Assembly: GCA_963575745.1 (NCBI GenBank)
Contig: CAUYUJ010014763.1
Location: forward strand, 155,001 to 219,000
Direction: 5' to 3'
Length of the DNA stretch: 64,000 bases
Origin: Prorocentrum cordatum
Taxonomy: Eukaryota; Sar; Dinophyceae; Prorocentrales; Prorocentraceae
The translations under genes were made by a program, and so were the position numbers. The notes under the pieces are model-generated. The model did not search any database and was not told where the DNA came from. It worked only from the letters and a program-made list of their open reading frames with translations. The stretch's first letter is position 1. Each line of letters opens with the position of its first letter. Shown here one piece after another: positions 52,025-62,836 of this stretch.

Positions 52025-52427
52025 GGCGGATGAGGGTGAGGAGGATAATGATGATGAGGAGAAGGTTGAGGATGATGATGGATGATCAGGGTGATGAGGA
52101 GGATGATGAGGATGAGGATGAGGGGGCGGGAGGTAGTCGGGAGGGGGAGGGAGGAGGGCGATGATGATGAGGAGGAGGAGGGGGAGGAGGAGGAGGTGCG
52201 GGGAGGAGGGAGGAGGAGGGAGGATGATCGGGGGACTGCGAGCTGGGTGAGGGCGGCGAGGGCGGAGGGGGGTGCCAGGGAGTGTGAACGATGGTTGACC
52301 CCTCCCCCGCGAGGATTGCATCAGGCTCGAGGTGCAGAGGGCGCTCGATGAGGCTGGGCCTGCAGTGAGGAGGAGGGTCGAGCAGAACGAGGCCATGGCG
52401 GAGCTGCGCGGCCAGGAGTCAGGCTAG
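50991..52427 (+). CDS. Gene D 3' exons or a separate small gene
   Basis: Exon pieces: near 50991-51173 (MNEHDQISSDDEMQPSS ... SFRFDLFKMKWRVTDYN, ending before GGGTGATC), near 51618-51870 (MMKIDLHALLYNLGTTHKCP ... LERMVDHRIQLAIKAWHEEL) and 52325-52427 (LEVQRALDEAGPAVRRR, ending ELRGQESG and TAG). The introns are filled by CT (51240-51480) and GAT (51955-52080) microsatellites. The middle piece looks helical, with possible zinc or metal residues (THKC). Frame joining between the pieces could not be settled. They lie on the same strand as gene D and may be its 3' end. No family recognised. Confidence 0.45.
51384..51480 (+). repeat. (CT)n microsatellite in intron
   Basis: CT dinucleotides interrupted by ATGCAGATCTTC near 51420. 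The pyrimidine-rich surroundings extend from 51215 to 51530. Confidence 0.9.
51930..52080 (+). repeat. (GAT)n/(GATGAG)n microsatellite in intron
   Basis: GATGAG hexamers change to GAT triplets (51990-52022) and back. Met-Arg-rich frames across it are artefacts. Confidence 0.9.
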
Positions 52428-52600
52428 TAGCGCAGCTGCGCGGCCAGGAGTCAGGCTAGTAGCGAGGCCAGCAAGGCTAGGAGGCTAGTAGCGAGGCCAG
52501 CAAAGCCAGAAGCCAGGCAAGGAGCGAGGCTAGGAGCGAGGCTAGGAGGCTAGGAGCGAGGCCAGCGAGGCTAGGAGCGAGGCCCGCGGAGCGCGGGTGT
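52400..52600 (+). repeat. Diverged tandem repeat duplicating the end of the last exon
   Basis: GCGCGGCCAGGAGTCAGGCT (52407-52426), containing the stop region, is repeated at 52439-52458. It is followed by many AGGCTAGGAGCGAGGCCAGC-type units to about 52600. Confidence 0.85.
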
Positions 52601-53289
52601 GACGCGCAAGGAGACGAGCGCGCTCGAGCGCGGAGAAATCGGTATCTCTTCATCCGTCATTCTTTCAGCCTCCACTCCTTTGCCGCCCTGCTTTGCCCCC
52701 ACTCCTCTGCCGCCCTGCCTCGCCCCCTCTTCTCACCCCTCCCCACACTCCCCCGCTGCGCTTTTGCCTCCCCTTCCCCGACCCCCTCCCGCCCCGCCCT
52801 CCCCTCGCCCTTCCCTCCCCTCGCCCTTCCCTCCCCTGTTTCCTGCCCCAACTCGGCGATCGCCCCCCATCAGCTCAGGTCGCCATGCGGCGTTCGTCCT
52901 CGTGTTAGCGGCGCGATGGCGGATTTGATTATGCGCATCCCGCCCCCGTGCCGGGGTCGCATTCTCGCGTCCCTCCTCGCCCAGTCGATCGTCGTCGTCG
53001 TCCTCGTATCCCTCATCATCCTCTTCGCCGCGTGATGATGACGATGATGACGATGATGACGAAGATGGTGATTATGACGATGACGACTATAAAAATTATG
53101 TTGGCGACCGCAATGACATCTCATATCGTGATAATGATATGTTCGCCATGTCATACATAACTATATATACACAAGTTCAACATAATAGATCCTGTAAAAT
53201 ATGTGATAGATCCTGGATCGTAGATCCCGACCTGAGCATACATGCAGGATCTACGGTGTAGATCCTGGGACCCTGTGGGAGCGGGCCGC
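52601..53289. other. Gene-block border: C/T-rich, GAT-rich, then AT-rich with AGATCCT words
   Basis: No gene recognised. Pyrimidine-rich to 52870, ATGATGACGA triplets at 53035-53090, an AT-rich patch at 53090-53200 (ACTATATATACAC, AAAATATGTG), then TAGATCCTG words at 53188, 53212, 53225 and 53259, one of them inverted (AGGATCTAC). This mirrors 37430-37560. Confidence 0.5.
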
Positions 53290-53939
53290 GCCCCCGGCCT
53301 CGGCAAGGAGCTTGCCCGTCGGCGCCAGGACTACCGCCGTCCAGCCCGCGCGCCTCAGCAGCGGGAAATCGGCGCGGGCGCACGAGCCGACGGCGACGAC
53401 GAGGGCGCCGTCAGGAACCGCCAGCGCACCCCAACAGCCTCGGGAGCACCGCCCCCGCCGGAGCCGCCACCGCGGCCGCCGCAGCATGGGCGCCAGATCA
53501 GCGAAGAGCCCGACCCCAAGAGCTCGATGAAGGGCTGGCCCCGCCCGCCGACCGGTTCGGCAGCTCTCCACAGGTCATCTGGTAGCACATCGCGCCGCCA
53601 GGTCTGTGGAAGACCGCGCCGCCCTCTTCGCCGCGCAGCGGGCACTTCGGGTTGACGACGACTGCGCGCCCGGCAAACCTCGCCTGGGGCGAGTGGGAGA
53701 GCGCGACTAGCCAGCGGAGGCAGCCGCGGCGGTGCTTCGCCCAGACCTCTGTCTTCGACTGGGTGAGGGGCTCCCGTGTCGGCCACGAAACTGGCGCCAG
53801 CCGCCGCGGCCAGAGGGGCCCTGGCCGCTCGCGGATCTCCTCCAGGCGGCCTCGCGAGCTACTTCGCCAAGAAGTCGGGGGATAACCTCGGGGCCTCGAA
53901 CTCGCTGCCGCCCTCGCCCGCGCCATCGCCCCCATTGGC

Positions 53940-55677
53940 CGTCAGGCGCCGCCCGACGCGCTCCAGCACCAGGGCGAGAGCCGCAATCGGCTCTCTGACG
54001 GCAGACCAGGGCCTCGCGCAGCTGCTGGGGCGGCCGCCCCCCTGCAAGCAGGCCTTGGCTGCGGCGAGGGGGGATGGGCCCCGCCAGCGCGCGCTGACAT
54101 GGAACTGCAATGCCGCCCCCGCGGCCGCCGCCAGAGGGTTTCCCCCCTAGCCTTCGGCAGCGTAAATGAGAGCCGCTCCAGGTGCACATCGCCCCGCGCA
54201 CCTCGCCGCCGACATGCGAAGGCCCCTCGCCCTGCCAGGGGGGGGGCGGGGTGGGGGGGGGGGGGGCGCCCGCCGCGGCCGACCCCGAGAGCGCCTTGGC
54301 CGCGGGGCCCGCTCGCACGATGCGCGACATTCTCAGACCGCGTCCGTAGACCCTGGTGGGCATTGCCGCTTGCCTCAGCGCGTCGGGCCCCCGGGTGATC
54401 TGAGACGCCGCCCTGTGGTGCCCCGCATCTGCGGCGCCGCGTCCGCAACCGCGGTGGCCCGGAACAAAACCCAAAGGCGGGAGGGGCCAATGGGGGTGGT
54501 CCAGCAAGGCCCGCTGGAGCTCGGCCGACGACGGCAGCGCCTTCGTCTTCCTTTTGTTGAGCGGGGGCTTCCTGTCCTCGAGCATGGCGACCGCGCCGTC
54601 TAGGAACCCGGCCATCTGGCGGACCAGCGCCCCGCGGGCCCGGGCCCCCGACAGGCAGCAGCGCCCGCCCCTGGAGCAGCAGGTCGAGCGGCATGAGCCG
54701 CGTCATGGTGGCGGCGCAGGCGCAGCCCGCAGTGGCCGCCCCATGCGCGGCGATGACCTCGGTCACTGCCCTGTCGGCCGCGGCTCGCCTCTGACCCGAG
54801 CAGGCCGCGCGCGACGCTTTCAACGGACGCGCGCTGAAACCCTGCGCCTCGGCGGCTCTCCTGCGGATGTCGCGGCAGATTTTCTCGTGTGACTTGCTGA
54901 TGTCGAAGTGGGCTGCAGGGCGCCGTCGGAGTCGAAGCCCGCTGCCCTTGCAAGCCCGAGGTTGAGGTCGTACAGGTAGGCCGCTCGGTCCCAGCGCGCG
55001 GCCGAGCTCTGGCCCCAGACCTCTGGCAACGCGCGGTCAGCTCCCCATCTAGCGCAATAGCGACCCCGAATACGACCCCATATACGCAGCCATCTGCACA
55101 TCAGCCCGGTGCCTCCCTTCATCAGGCTTGCCCGGAAATGCGATGGCAGTGGCGGGAAGATCTGACAGTCGCGGATGCCTCCCCCACGCAGCGAGGACCT
55201 AGCTAGGCGATCTGCGAGCGGGCGGCCGAGGCTGGCGAGGGGCCCGGGGGGGAAATCGCCCCACCCTAGAGCGGCGCTCCCGAGGAAAGACTTCGCCACC
55301 TCAAGGACCTCCTCCGCCGTGATCTCTGGCAACTCCATCGCGCGCTCCCACTTGGCAGGGCTCGCCAACTGTCCATGCCCAGGTCTGCTCCGCCGCGCCT
55401 TCCACCCAACCGCGACGCGGTCCGACGCCTGCTGCCCAACCAGCGGTGCTGGAAACCCTCCTGCGAGCGGCTCGCCTAGGGCGGGCGCCTCCCCAGCGCG
55501 GACCTGCTCGATGACAGCGCGGGCCCCTGGTCCTCTGGCCAGGGCTATGTCCACGAGCTCCGCCCAGCGCTCCCCGCCGTGCACTGCGCCCGCCTTGGCG
55601 CGGGCTGCCGTCGCAGCCGCAACGGCTTGCTGGGGCCGCTGTCCTCGCCAAGAGTCAGCTTGCACCTCTGCCAGCAT
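53940..55677 (-). pseudogene. LINE-C reverse transcriptase remnant
   Basis: ELPEITAEEVLEVAKSF (near 55330) looks like an RT N-terminal helix. RAAYLYDLNLGLARA (near 54980) stands where motif A would be, with one Asp. After a frame change, GAATAGCACAATMTRL (near 54730) resembles the motif B region AGC-x-A-T. No clear DD motif C was found. Downstream sequence to about 53.3 kb is too decayed to read. Confidence 0.4.
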
Positions 55678-56149
55678 GGAGCCCGCGCGCGCGCCGCTGA
55701 ACGCGCTGCGTCTCCGCGAGGCAGACTGCGATGCAAGGGGGCGGGCGGCGCGCTCCAGCTGCCGAACGCATGCGCCATGGCCCGCGGGCCTGCGGCCTGC
55801 CGCCGCCGCCGCCGCTCGCTACTTCGCCAGGCGGCCCAGCGAGTTCCACGAGCGAGTGAGGGGGCTGACTCTCCTCGCGGCGTCGGCCCTCTCCAAGTCA
55901 ACCAGGCGCTCGCAAACACTCCTGGCCCCCTTGGCTCGCCCGACGCACTGCTCAGCGCCCCGCTCCTCGATGCCGTCTCCCACCGCCTCATCGGGGCGCC
56001 CTGGGCCTCTCAGCGGCGCCTGCCACCTCGCCCCATCTGGCCGCCTCGTCCGCCGCCTGCTTGTCTCCTCGCCAACCGCAGTGGCGGCGTCGAACCTCCC
56101 TGGCGACCGCGAGACCCGCGCCTTCGCCCAGGGGCCGAACTGACCGGTC

Positions 56150-57061
56150 TTCAGGCGCACCGGCGCGCGCGGGCGCGTCGTCGCGGGCCGCGGCGCCTCC
56201 GCCTGGGGGCCCGGGCCGGCCGGCGACGCTGATGTCGCACAGTAGTTACGCGCGCGCCCACCGCAAGTGGGATGCGAGGGGGCGGCCACCACGCATCCGA
56301 CAGCTCTCGGCCACCTGAAGCCCTCGAGACGGCGGGGCCCCATGTTCCAATCGGCGAAGACCAGACTATCAAGGGCCTCGAGAGCTCCCGAGGAACAGCT
56401 GCAAGTCGCCCAGCAGGTGGACGCTGTAACCTTGCAGCCCAGAAGAGCGCCCCAGACGACGACCACGTCGCCAAAGACCGCTCTCCTCGCGACAAGCCTC
56501 GCGTGGAAGGCCCCGCTCCTGGTCCGTCGCGCGGGCCCCCCTGTGGTTCGCCGCGAGGGCGGCCACTTCAGAAGACGCTGCCTGGGCTGCCGAGCCTGTC
56601 CTGCGACAGGGGCTGAAGGTCGCGCGCAGACCGTTGCGGGTCCCCAATCCTCTCGTCGAGTCCTCGGCCAGTTGGGGCGCGGAGCGGGCCCCCTGCAGCA
56701 TGAAGACGTCGTCCCCGCGCCCCGCGCCCAGCAGGCTATCGACGGCGGTCTGCTCGCCCGCCCAGGTCGAGCCGTTCTGCGTCGCGACGCTGGCAGACGA
56801 CGGCCCCTCCACCGGAGTCGGGGATAGAAGGCGCTCTGCGAGCACGAGCGCCTGCTTCTCGACCGCCTGGTCCTTGCCCGAGCTCCCGGCGCCCTCGCGC
56901 GGGATGGTCGCGGGGCTAGCCGCGGCAGCCTGCCCCGCTCCCAGCTTCCACTTTCCCCCTTGACCACCTCGCGATGCAGTGGCCCAGGGTTCCAGCGCCC
57001 GGTGACGAGCACCTCCCTGGCCGAGCCCTCGCCCGCGGCCGCCCCCCTGGCGGCGGCGCAA
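56150..57061 (-). pseudogene. LINE-C endonuclease remnant
   Basis: A frame running through 56450-56380 reads GYSVHLLGDLQLFLGS. The neighbouring frame near 56360 reads LVFADWNMGPRRLEGFRW, then VVAAPSHPTCGG, matching the D-x-N region and following strand of retroelement APE-type endonucleases. The later catalytic D and H were not found. At least two frameshifts. Confidence 0.5.
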
Positions 57062-57243
57062 CTCGCTGCTGCCGCTCCCGCCTCAATCAGACGCCCCCCA
57101 AGCGTTGCCGGCGAGCGTGTCACCAAGCTCTGGGGGGCCTCCAATCAGCGGCGCCGACCGCGTCGGGTAGGGAGTCGTACCAAGACCGAGAAACACTTCC
57201 AGGTAGCTGCGCTTGACTGGATGGCCACCCACGCACTGGCCCA

Positions 57244-57894
57244 TCAGCATGCTCCACAGCCCTGGCACTCTCGACCACGGGCACGTTTTCGGTGATGGCC
57301 CAGCCCTCGTGAGCGCGCGGGGCCTGGCCTGGACAAGTGGCCCGCTGCGCCCCCTGAACGCTCGCCGTGGCCGCGGTCTGCGGCAGGCTGCTGGGGGCAC
57401 GGCGAGAAGCCGCTGGCAGGGCCCCGAGCAGGAGGTCCTGGGCGCACGCAGTCCGATGCAGGCGGCAGGAGCTCCACGTCGCTGTCATCATCGTCTGCGC
57501 CGCCTCCCTCAGCTGGGCGGCTGTCGGCCCAAGCAGCGCGGACTGGCGGGCGGAGCGGCCCGCGCTCGCGGATGGCCGCCGCCAGCTGCGAGATGGCCTC
57601 CACAGTCTCAGCGGGGTTCGCCCCGAGGCCTGAACAGCTCGATTTGTCGGAAAAAACCGTCCACCAGGCCCACGGGCTGCCAGCTAAGAGGGCCTCCTGT
57701 GCTGCCGCCGCCTGGTGGCGCTCAGCCTCCGCGAGGGCGGCGCTCTGCTCCTCGAACTCTTTCTTGGCCAGCTTCGCCGCTTGCTGGCAGTCGGTTTCTC
57801 GCTGGCGGGCCTGGTTCAGCGCCCTCGTCGCCTCGGCCAGGTCGGACTCTGCGTCGTGCAGGGCCCTCTCTTTGCCGCGGGCCCTGCCCTCCAC
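57244..57894 (-). pseudogene. LINE-C ORF1-like coiled-coil segment
   Basis: A 216-codon frame with KERALHDAESDLAEATRALN and EFEEQSAALAEAERHQAAAA, a long heptad-like Ala/Glu/Arg coiled coil, then a disordered acidic GGGADDDDSD region. Its place upstream of the endonuclease remnant suggests an ORF1 product. It may extend upstream to about 58.6 kb in shifted frames. Confidence 0.45.
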
Positions 57895-58827
57895 CTTGCC
57901 AAGCGCGAAGCCAGCCGAGCGTACGACTGATGCCTTTGGCCGCGCTGCACGCTTGGCCAGCTGTTCCGCCTAGAGGGCCTCTTCAAGCAGACACCTCTGC
58001 TTCGCGAGCCTCGGCTCCAGCTCACGCCTCGTCCCCGACGAAAGCCGACGAGCGGGCCGTGCAGGAGCTTCTCGAGCTGCAAGATTTCAAAGCGAATGCC
58101 CTCAAAGGGGGGCTCGGCGCCTGCTGGGGTGCTGCCATCACCGAAACAAGCCGCGCTCTGGGTGCCGACGTCCTCGTGACCACCTCGGTCTGCCCCTGCC
58201 GCGCCGCTTCACGGGCCTTGCGTGCTGGTGATCGCCCGCGCCCCTGCAACACCCACCCGTCCTCGTCGGCAACGTCGTCGGGCTTCGCGGCCGCACCAGC
58301 CGAGGACTTCGGCTCAGCCGCTCCGACCCAGGGCGGGGCGACCTGTCCGCAGGCCCAACAGGCGGAGCGGGTGCACCAGCTCCACTCGCGACGTGCCGAA
58401 CATAACCAGCACCTGCCCCATAGCCCACGCGGGCTCCTGCTGCCTCGGCCGCCCACGGCGTGGCCAGCCCGGACGGGCGCCATGCGACGACCGCGCGCCG
58501 ACTGCACAAACTCCAAAGACAAAACTTCGCAACGCGTTGGCTCTTAGCGAAGCGCCCCTCGCGCTCCAGATCGCCCGGCGGACGCGCGGTCGTCGGGTGT
58601 GCCAAAGCCTTGAGCCACAGTGGCTGCGACGGTGAGGCATTGGGCAAGGAACTCGTGGGTCAGGACTCCAGCGACTGGAAGCCGGTGGAACTCCAACCGT
58701 GGATTGGCCATGGATATCACCGCCGCCCCCCTCAGATTAGGAATCAGATCCAACATCCAAGGAGCGCGTTTCTTTATTTTCGGAGATCATGGGCATGATA
58801 GGGGGGGGCGAGGGGCCAGAGGGGGGG

Positions 58828-58908
58828 TATAATGTAACGCCTCCCCCCCGCGGTGCGCACGGCTGCAGTGCCAGGAGCGCACTGGGGGGGGAGGGGCGTT
58901 ACGTTATA
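58828..58908. repeat. TATAATGTAACGCC inverted repeat with poly-C/poly-G arms
   Basis: The left arm (58828-58849) and right arm (58884-58908) are reverse complements except one base and a few C/G-length differences. The loop is about 34 bases. A third partial word CTATAACGCCC occurs at 58934. Confidence 0.85.
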
Positions 58909-60446
58909 GGGGGGGGGGAGGGGGGGCCAGGGGGCTATAACGCCCATTATGCCCCAAGCAATAAAGAAGCACGCTCAAGGTCTGAGGCCCCCATGGGCAC
59001 ATTCCTTCACGAACGCCCCCCCCACCGCGGAGGTAGCCTGGCCCCTGCAAAGCGCTCACGCCGGTGCTGCCCGCCCCCCCCCCGGCTTTCCCCCAGGACG
59101 GCCGGGCCTCGGCTGCGCAGAGGGGGGGGGGGGGGGGCTTTCCCGCAGGGGGCAGCCTGGGCCGCCGCGCCCGGGGCTTGCAGTGCGGGCGCGGCCGAAA
59201 GAAACCCTCGCAAGAAACCCAACCCCGAAAATCCGCGTGCGGGGTGCGCCTGAGGGGAAGCCCGGAGCACCCTGAACGCAACAGCCTCTTCAACGGCTGC
59301 GGGAGGTCAGCGCGCAGCGCGCGGTGCGGAGAAACCCCGGATGCCCTAACGAAAAGCATATGATTTCTTGATGCGCGCCCCCACTGTAGGAAGCAGCTCC
59401 AGGGAGGTCTTCACAAGAAGGACTAAGGGCTATGAGGCCCGATTGAGGGTTCATCAAGCGGAACTACGGTGGACACCCATAGTAAGAACGGGCGGCAAGG
59501 ACGCAAGGGCCTTGGACGCCGAAATTGGCACTTCTTGGGCCGCGGACTGACAACACCCTGAAGGGCTGGCCAGTGAAAACCGCGAAGAACGGGCTGCAGA
59601 GGCAAGGACGCAAAGGTACCCTAAGGACATCCGTGCGTCCTTCCTATGAATTTTGACTGTAGGCCAGATTGAGCCGAGGCAAGCGGGATTGAGCCAGATT
59701 CAGCGGTCGAGGGATGCCAAAGAATGATGGGGTCTTTGGCTCTGGTCGTGCTTATTGACGGTGTGGCAGGCCTTCTGCGATGTCAGATCTCAGGGAACGC
59801 CCGACGCCGCTGGCCCCTCGTGGCCCCCAAGTGTGGTCCCCCACCGTGGCCCATGATGAGCTGCGTGGGGCTGTTGAGGGTCGTCTTCCGCCGGTGGGGT
59901 CCGCTTGTTTTGGCAGCGACGTGCTCACTCACCAACCATCCATTGGCGGCGTCGGCGTCGAAATCCCAATCCCGAGCAGGGGACCGGGTGGCCTGGGTAG
60001 AGAGGGGAGGGGAGAGGAGGCGGAGAAACGAAGGGGGGCAACTGCTCCCACTCGCCGCGCGGCTCACAGCAGCGCAACTCACCTCCCTGCGCGTCCCTGG
60101 CGGCAGGGAGGCATGACGCGCGCGTGCGCCCCCTGTCGGCTGGCAGTCGCTCCGGCAGCCGCATCCTCCTGCCAAGTCTGGCCACCAACCTTCGAGGACC
60201 GAGGGGCGATCCCGAGCGGCGCACAAATCCGCATCCGCGCCCTCTCGGTCTGGGTTCTGGAGCGCGATCCTGCGGATACGCGGTCGCACGGATACGCTCC
60301 GCGCTGGGCATCCGTGGACAGAGCACCCCGCAGCCGCGGGGGTCGGGGCCCGGGGCGTGGCCCGCGAAGCGGCGGAGGTGCGGACTTGTGTTTCGACCCC
60401 CGGGCGGAGACCTCGGGACGTTTTCGGGACGTCTGAACGCCTCTGA
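58909..60446. other. No gene recognised
   Basis: GC-rich sequence with long C and G runs (59073-59140) and then more complex sequence to 60446. Several frames of 60-200 codons occur on both strands, but none shows a domain. Confidence 0.45.
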
Positions 60447-60580
60447 TGGGGGGCCCAAAAAAATACACCACCACAGCCTCCCTCGCCTCCTCCCTCTCCC
60501 AGGAAAGAGGAGAGGAAGAGGAGGGTAGGGGAGGGAGGAGGAATCGACGAGGTGGTGGTGTAGATCCTCGGGGGCCCCCA
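60447..60580. repeat. 130-bp foldback (GGGGGGCCC / TACACCACCAC arms)
   Basis: GGGGGGCCC at 60448-60455 pairs with GGGGGCCCC near 60570-60578. TACACCACCAC (60464-60474) pairs with GTGGTGGTGTA (60552-60562). The interior has CCTCCCTC-type sequence pairing with GGGAGGAGG-type sequence. It is MITE-like in form; no target duplication was recognised. Confidence 0.8.
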
Positions 60581-61390
60581 TCTGACCCCGCTTCGGGGCA
60601 CTCCTGGGGCCTCCAGCGGAACCCCCGACGCCTCCGTGGACGGCCGGGGTCAGGATCTGGGGCGGGGGCAGGGCCTGGCACCTACCAGTGCTTCTCCTCG
60701 TTTCCCTCGTCCTCCTGTCGGTGCACGACGGGGGGGCCACCCTCGCAGCGAATCTGCTCTCCTGATGAAGTGGCGCGGCTGACCTGAAGAACCCCGGAGG
60801 CCGCACGCAGGCGACAGCAAGGCAGCAGAGCCGGGCGGCGCAGGGGACGGAAGTGCAGGTGGAAATCGGGCAACAACAAACCATCACTAGCGGCTGGCAC
60901 GGTTAAACACTCTTCTTTCCTCCGAAGCGCGGTTCAATCTAAACCACGGACGCGTGGTAACGGGACAAGCTTGCCACGAACGAGCTTCTGCGTGAAGCGG
61001 CACCGCAAGAGCTAAGGAGCCAGGGTTGGGTCGGGCGTGTCCCCCTACAGGAGGATCTGGGACGAAAAAACAGAAATATTCAAAGCATGCCCAAACATAG
61101 TCCAACACACTAGATAGATACATCGTCCCCAGACCATGTTTTGACTGTGTTTGACTAGTCCTCCTGTAGAGGGGCACGCCCGACTCAAAGGGGTCCTGCT
61201 GCGCTGCCCGACTGTCCGGCACGCCTGCCGGCTCATGCTCGTGGCCGTGCCCGCCTGCGTGTTCCCGCCCCCCGCTGCCTGCTGGCAGCGTGGGCGTCCT
61301 CTGCAGCGGCTGCGCAGGCGGGCCGGCCCAGAGAGCCGCCCGCCTGCACCACCCCTGCGCACCCCGCGCGAATGTCGGGGGCGCGCAAGC
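60581..61390. other. No gene recognised
   Basis: Mixed-composition sequence. GTCAAACACAGTC-like words and a TAGATAGATAC stretch near 61105-61125 are the only notable patterns. No supported exon. Confidence 0.45.
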
Positions 61391-61428
61391 ATCCATGGAT
61401 TTGGCGCGCGGTCGCCAAATCCATGGAT
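61391..61428. repeat. Perfect 16-bp inverted repeat ATCCATGGATTTGGCG
   Basis: The arm at 61391-61406 and its exact complement at 61413-61428 are separated by six bases. GATCCATGG recurs singly at 61534. Confidence 0.95.
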
Positions 61429-61909
61429 CGGGAGAGGTGCCCTCCCCCAAATGCGGCTGGTGCCGCCTCGTTCGGCGGCGGGAATCAGCGATTTCCCATG
61501 GAAGCGGGACCCGTCGCTAATCCACGCCCCCTTGATCCATGGTTGCGATCGCCTGATCCATTGCTGCTCACCTCGTCACGCCACTGTCCCTCCCTCCTCC
61601 CCCTCTGCCACATCTGCCGCTCACCTCCTGTTGGGTGTGGGTGCTGGCATGGGCATCGATCGCCTCGCCATAGCGAGGAGCTTTTTACTCGAGAGTCACG
61701 CGTGCCGAGTCGGAGTCAGAGTCGCGCATTAGTGCCGGAGCAAGAGCGCAGGCTTTGGGAGCTATTAGTGGCGAGAATCTACTCATGAATCGATTCCTGG
61801 CCTCGTCGCGGAGATTAAAAGCCAGCGCATGTGAGGCGATTGTCCTATGACATTTATAAGAAAAAGTTCGTCGACACAGTGCCGGGGCACCGGTTTGAAC
61901 AACGCGCAT
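61429..61909. other. No gene recognised
   Basis: Short frames only. Near 61870-61895, GTGCCGGGGCACCGGTTTGAAC resembles a half of the second palindrome family described at 61910. Confidence 0.4.
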
Positions 61910-61943
61910 CGTTCCAAGCAGTCCCCGGGCACTGCTTTGAACG
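61910..61943 (+). repeat. Second palindrome family, copy 1 (CGTTCCAAGCAGT...)
   Basis: CGTTCCAAGCAGT (61910-61922) pairs with ACTGCTTTGAACG (61931-61943), two mismatches, around CCCCGGGC. A related copy is inside the gene E intron. Confidence 0.85.
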
Positions 61944-62023
61944 ATGCAGAATTCTGACCAAAAGGCGGCAGGGCAACAGCAGGATCGCCTTCGGTGTGCC
62001 CCTACATCTGGAAATCCTCCACA

Positions 62024-62345
62024 TCCTCCTCCTCCTCCTCCTCCTCCTCCTCCGCCTCCTCCTCCTCCTCCTCCTCATCCTCCCTATTCTGTGCCCTCTC
62101 CTGCCTCGTTCTTGCTTGCTGATCTGCACCCGTCTCTGTCATCCCTTCCTCCGTCTCGGCGGCGGCGGCGACAACGACGGCGACGATGGAACCAGCTTGA
62201 ACATATAATGTAATATAATCATCCATATGTGCATGTAGATGTAAAGCTGTATGCATACAAGTATATAAGCGGTATATGCAAACATGTTTAGACTTACTGC
62301 ATCCTCCTCCTCCTCCTCCTCCTCCTCCTCCTCCTCCTCCTCCTC
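62024..62345 (+). repeat. Two (CCT)n arrays with an AT-rich spacer
   Basis: CCT arrays at about 62024-62078 and 62300-62345. Between them lies an ATATAATG/ATGTAGATG-type AT-rich stretch (62200-62290). A third array is at 62690-62740. Confidence 0.9.
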
Positions 62346-62836
62346 CCCGCCGTCGCCGCCGTCGTCGCCGTCGTCGCCGTTGCGGCGGCGATGACGACGA
62401 CAACGCTCGCTCTTCCAGGGCCCCCGCTCCCCGCCGCGAGTAGCGGTCCCGGGGGGGCATCCTGGAGGGGCGCGCTGTACTCCCTCCCTGAGCTCTGGAC
62501 CGCTCCCCCCCCGCCGCGGGAAGTCACGGGGGGGCCGCTCTGGCGGAGCGCGTTCTGACCACCTCCCTGGGCCCAGGGGCGTGTTCTGACCACCGCCCCC
62601 CCTCCGCCGCGAGAAAGCAGCCACGGGAGGGGCGCCCTGGAAAAGTGATCTCTCGACCCCTCCCACAAACACCTCACCCTCCTCACTTTCCTCCTCCTCC
62701 TCCTCCTCCTCCTCCTCCTCTTCCTCCTCCTCGACCTCCTCCGTTCACGTTCGGCCCAAGCCCGCGTCGACGGTAGGTTCAACGGCGGTTGGGCGGGCTC
62801 GCGCTCACGCCACCGCGGCCTCCGATCGGGCCACAG
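62346..62836. other. Upstream of gene E exon; imperfect repeats, no exon fixed
   Basis: Three loosely similar stretches with GGGGGGC-ATCCTGG / GGGGCCGCTCTGG / GGAGGGGCGCCCTGG and GTTCTGACCACC words (62440-62650). The CCT array before 62740 probably belongs to the intron preceding the exon at 62837. Confidence 0.4.

Larger units (their letters stand above)
53290..58650 (-). mobile_element. LINE-C: dead non-LTR retrotransposon remnant
   Basis: Minus-strand order: coiled-coil ORF1-like segment (57.9-57.2 kb), endonuclease remnant (57.1-56.1 kb) and RT remnant (55.7-53.9 kb). Numerous frameshifts and lost catalytic residues. GC content is high, so long spurious frames cover both strands. The ends are estimates. 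Confidence 0.5.

Noticed and set aside
54820-57144. Several 200-440 codon frames on both strands as intact genes
   Set aside because: High GC gives long open frames by chance. Only short pieces match retroelement motifs, and they change frame repeatedly, so I treat this as a dead LINE.
59260-59720. Possible structured RNA gene
   Set aside because: Sequence complexity is normal here, but I could not find a convincing tRNA, rRNA or snRNA core or pairing pattern.
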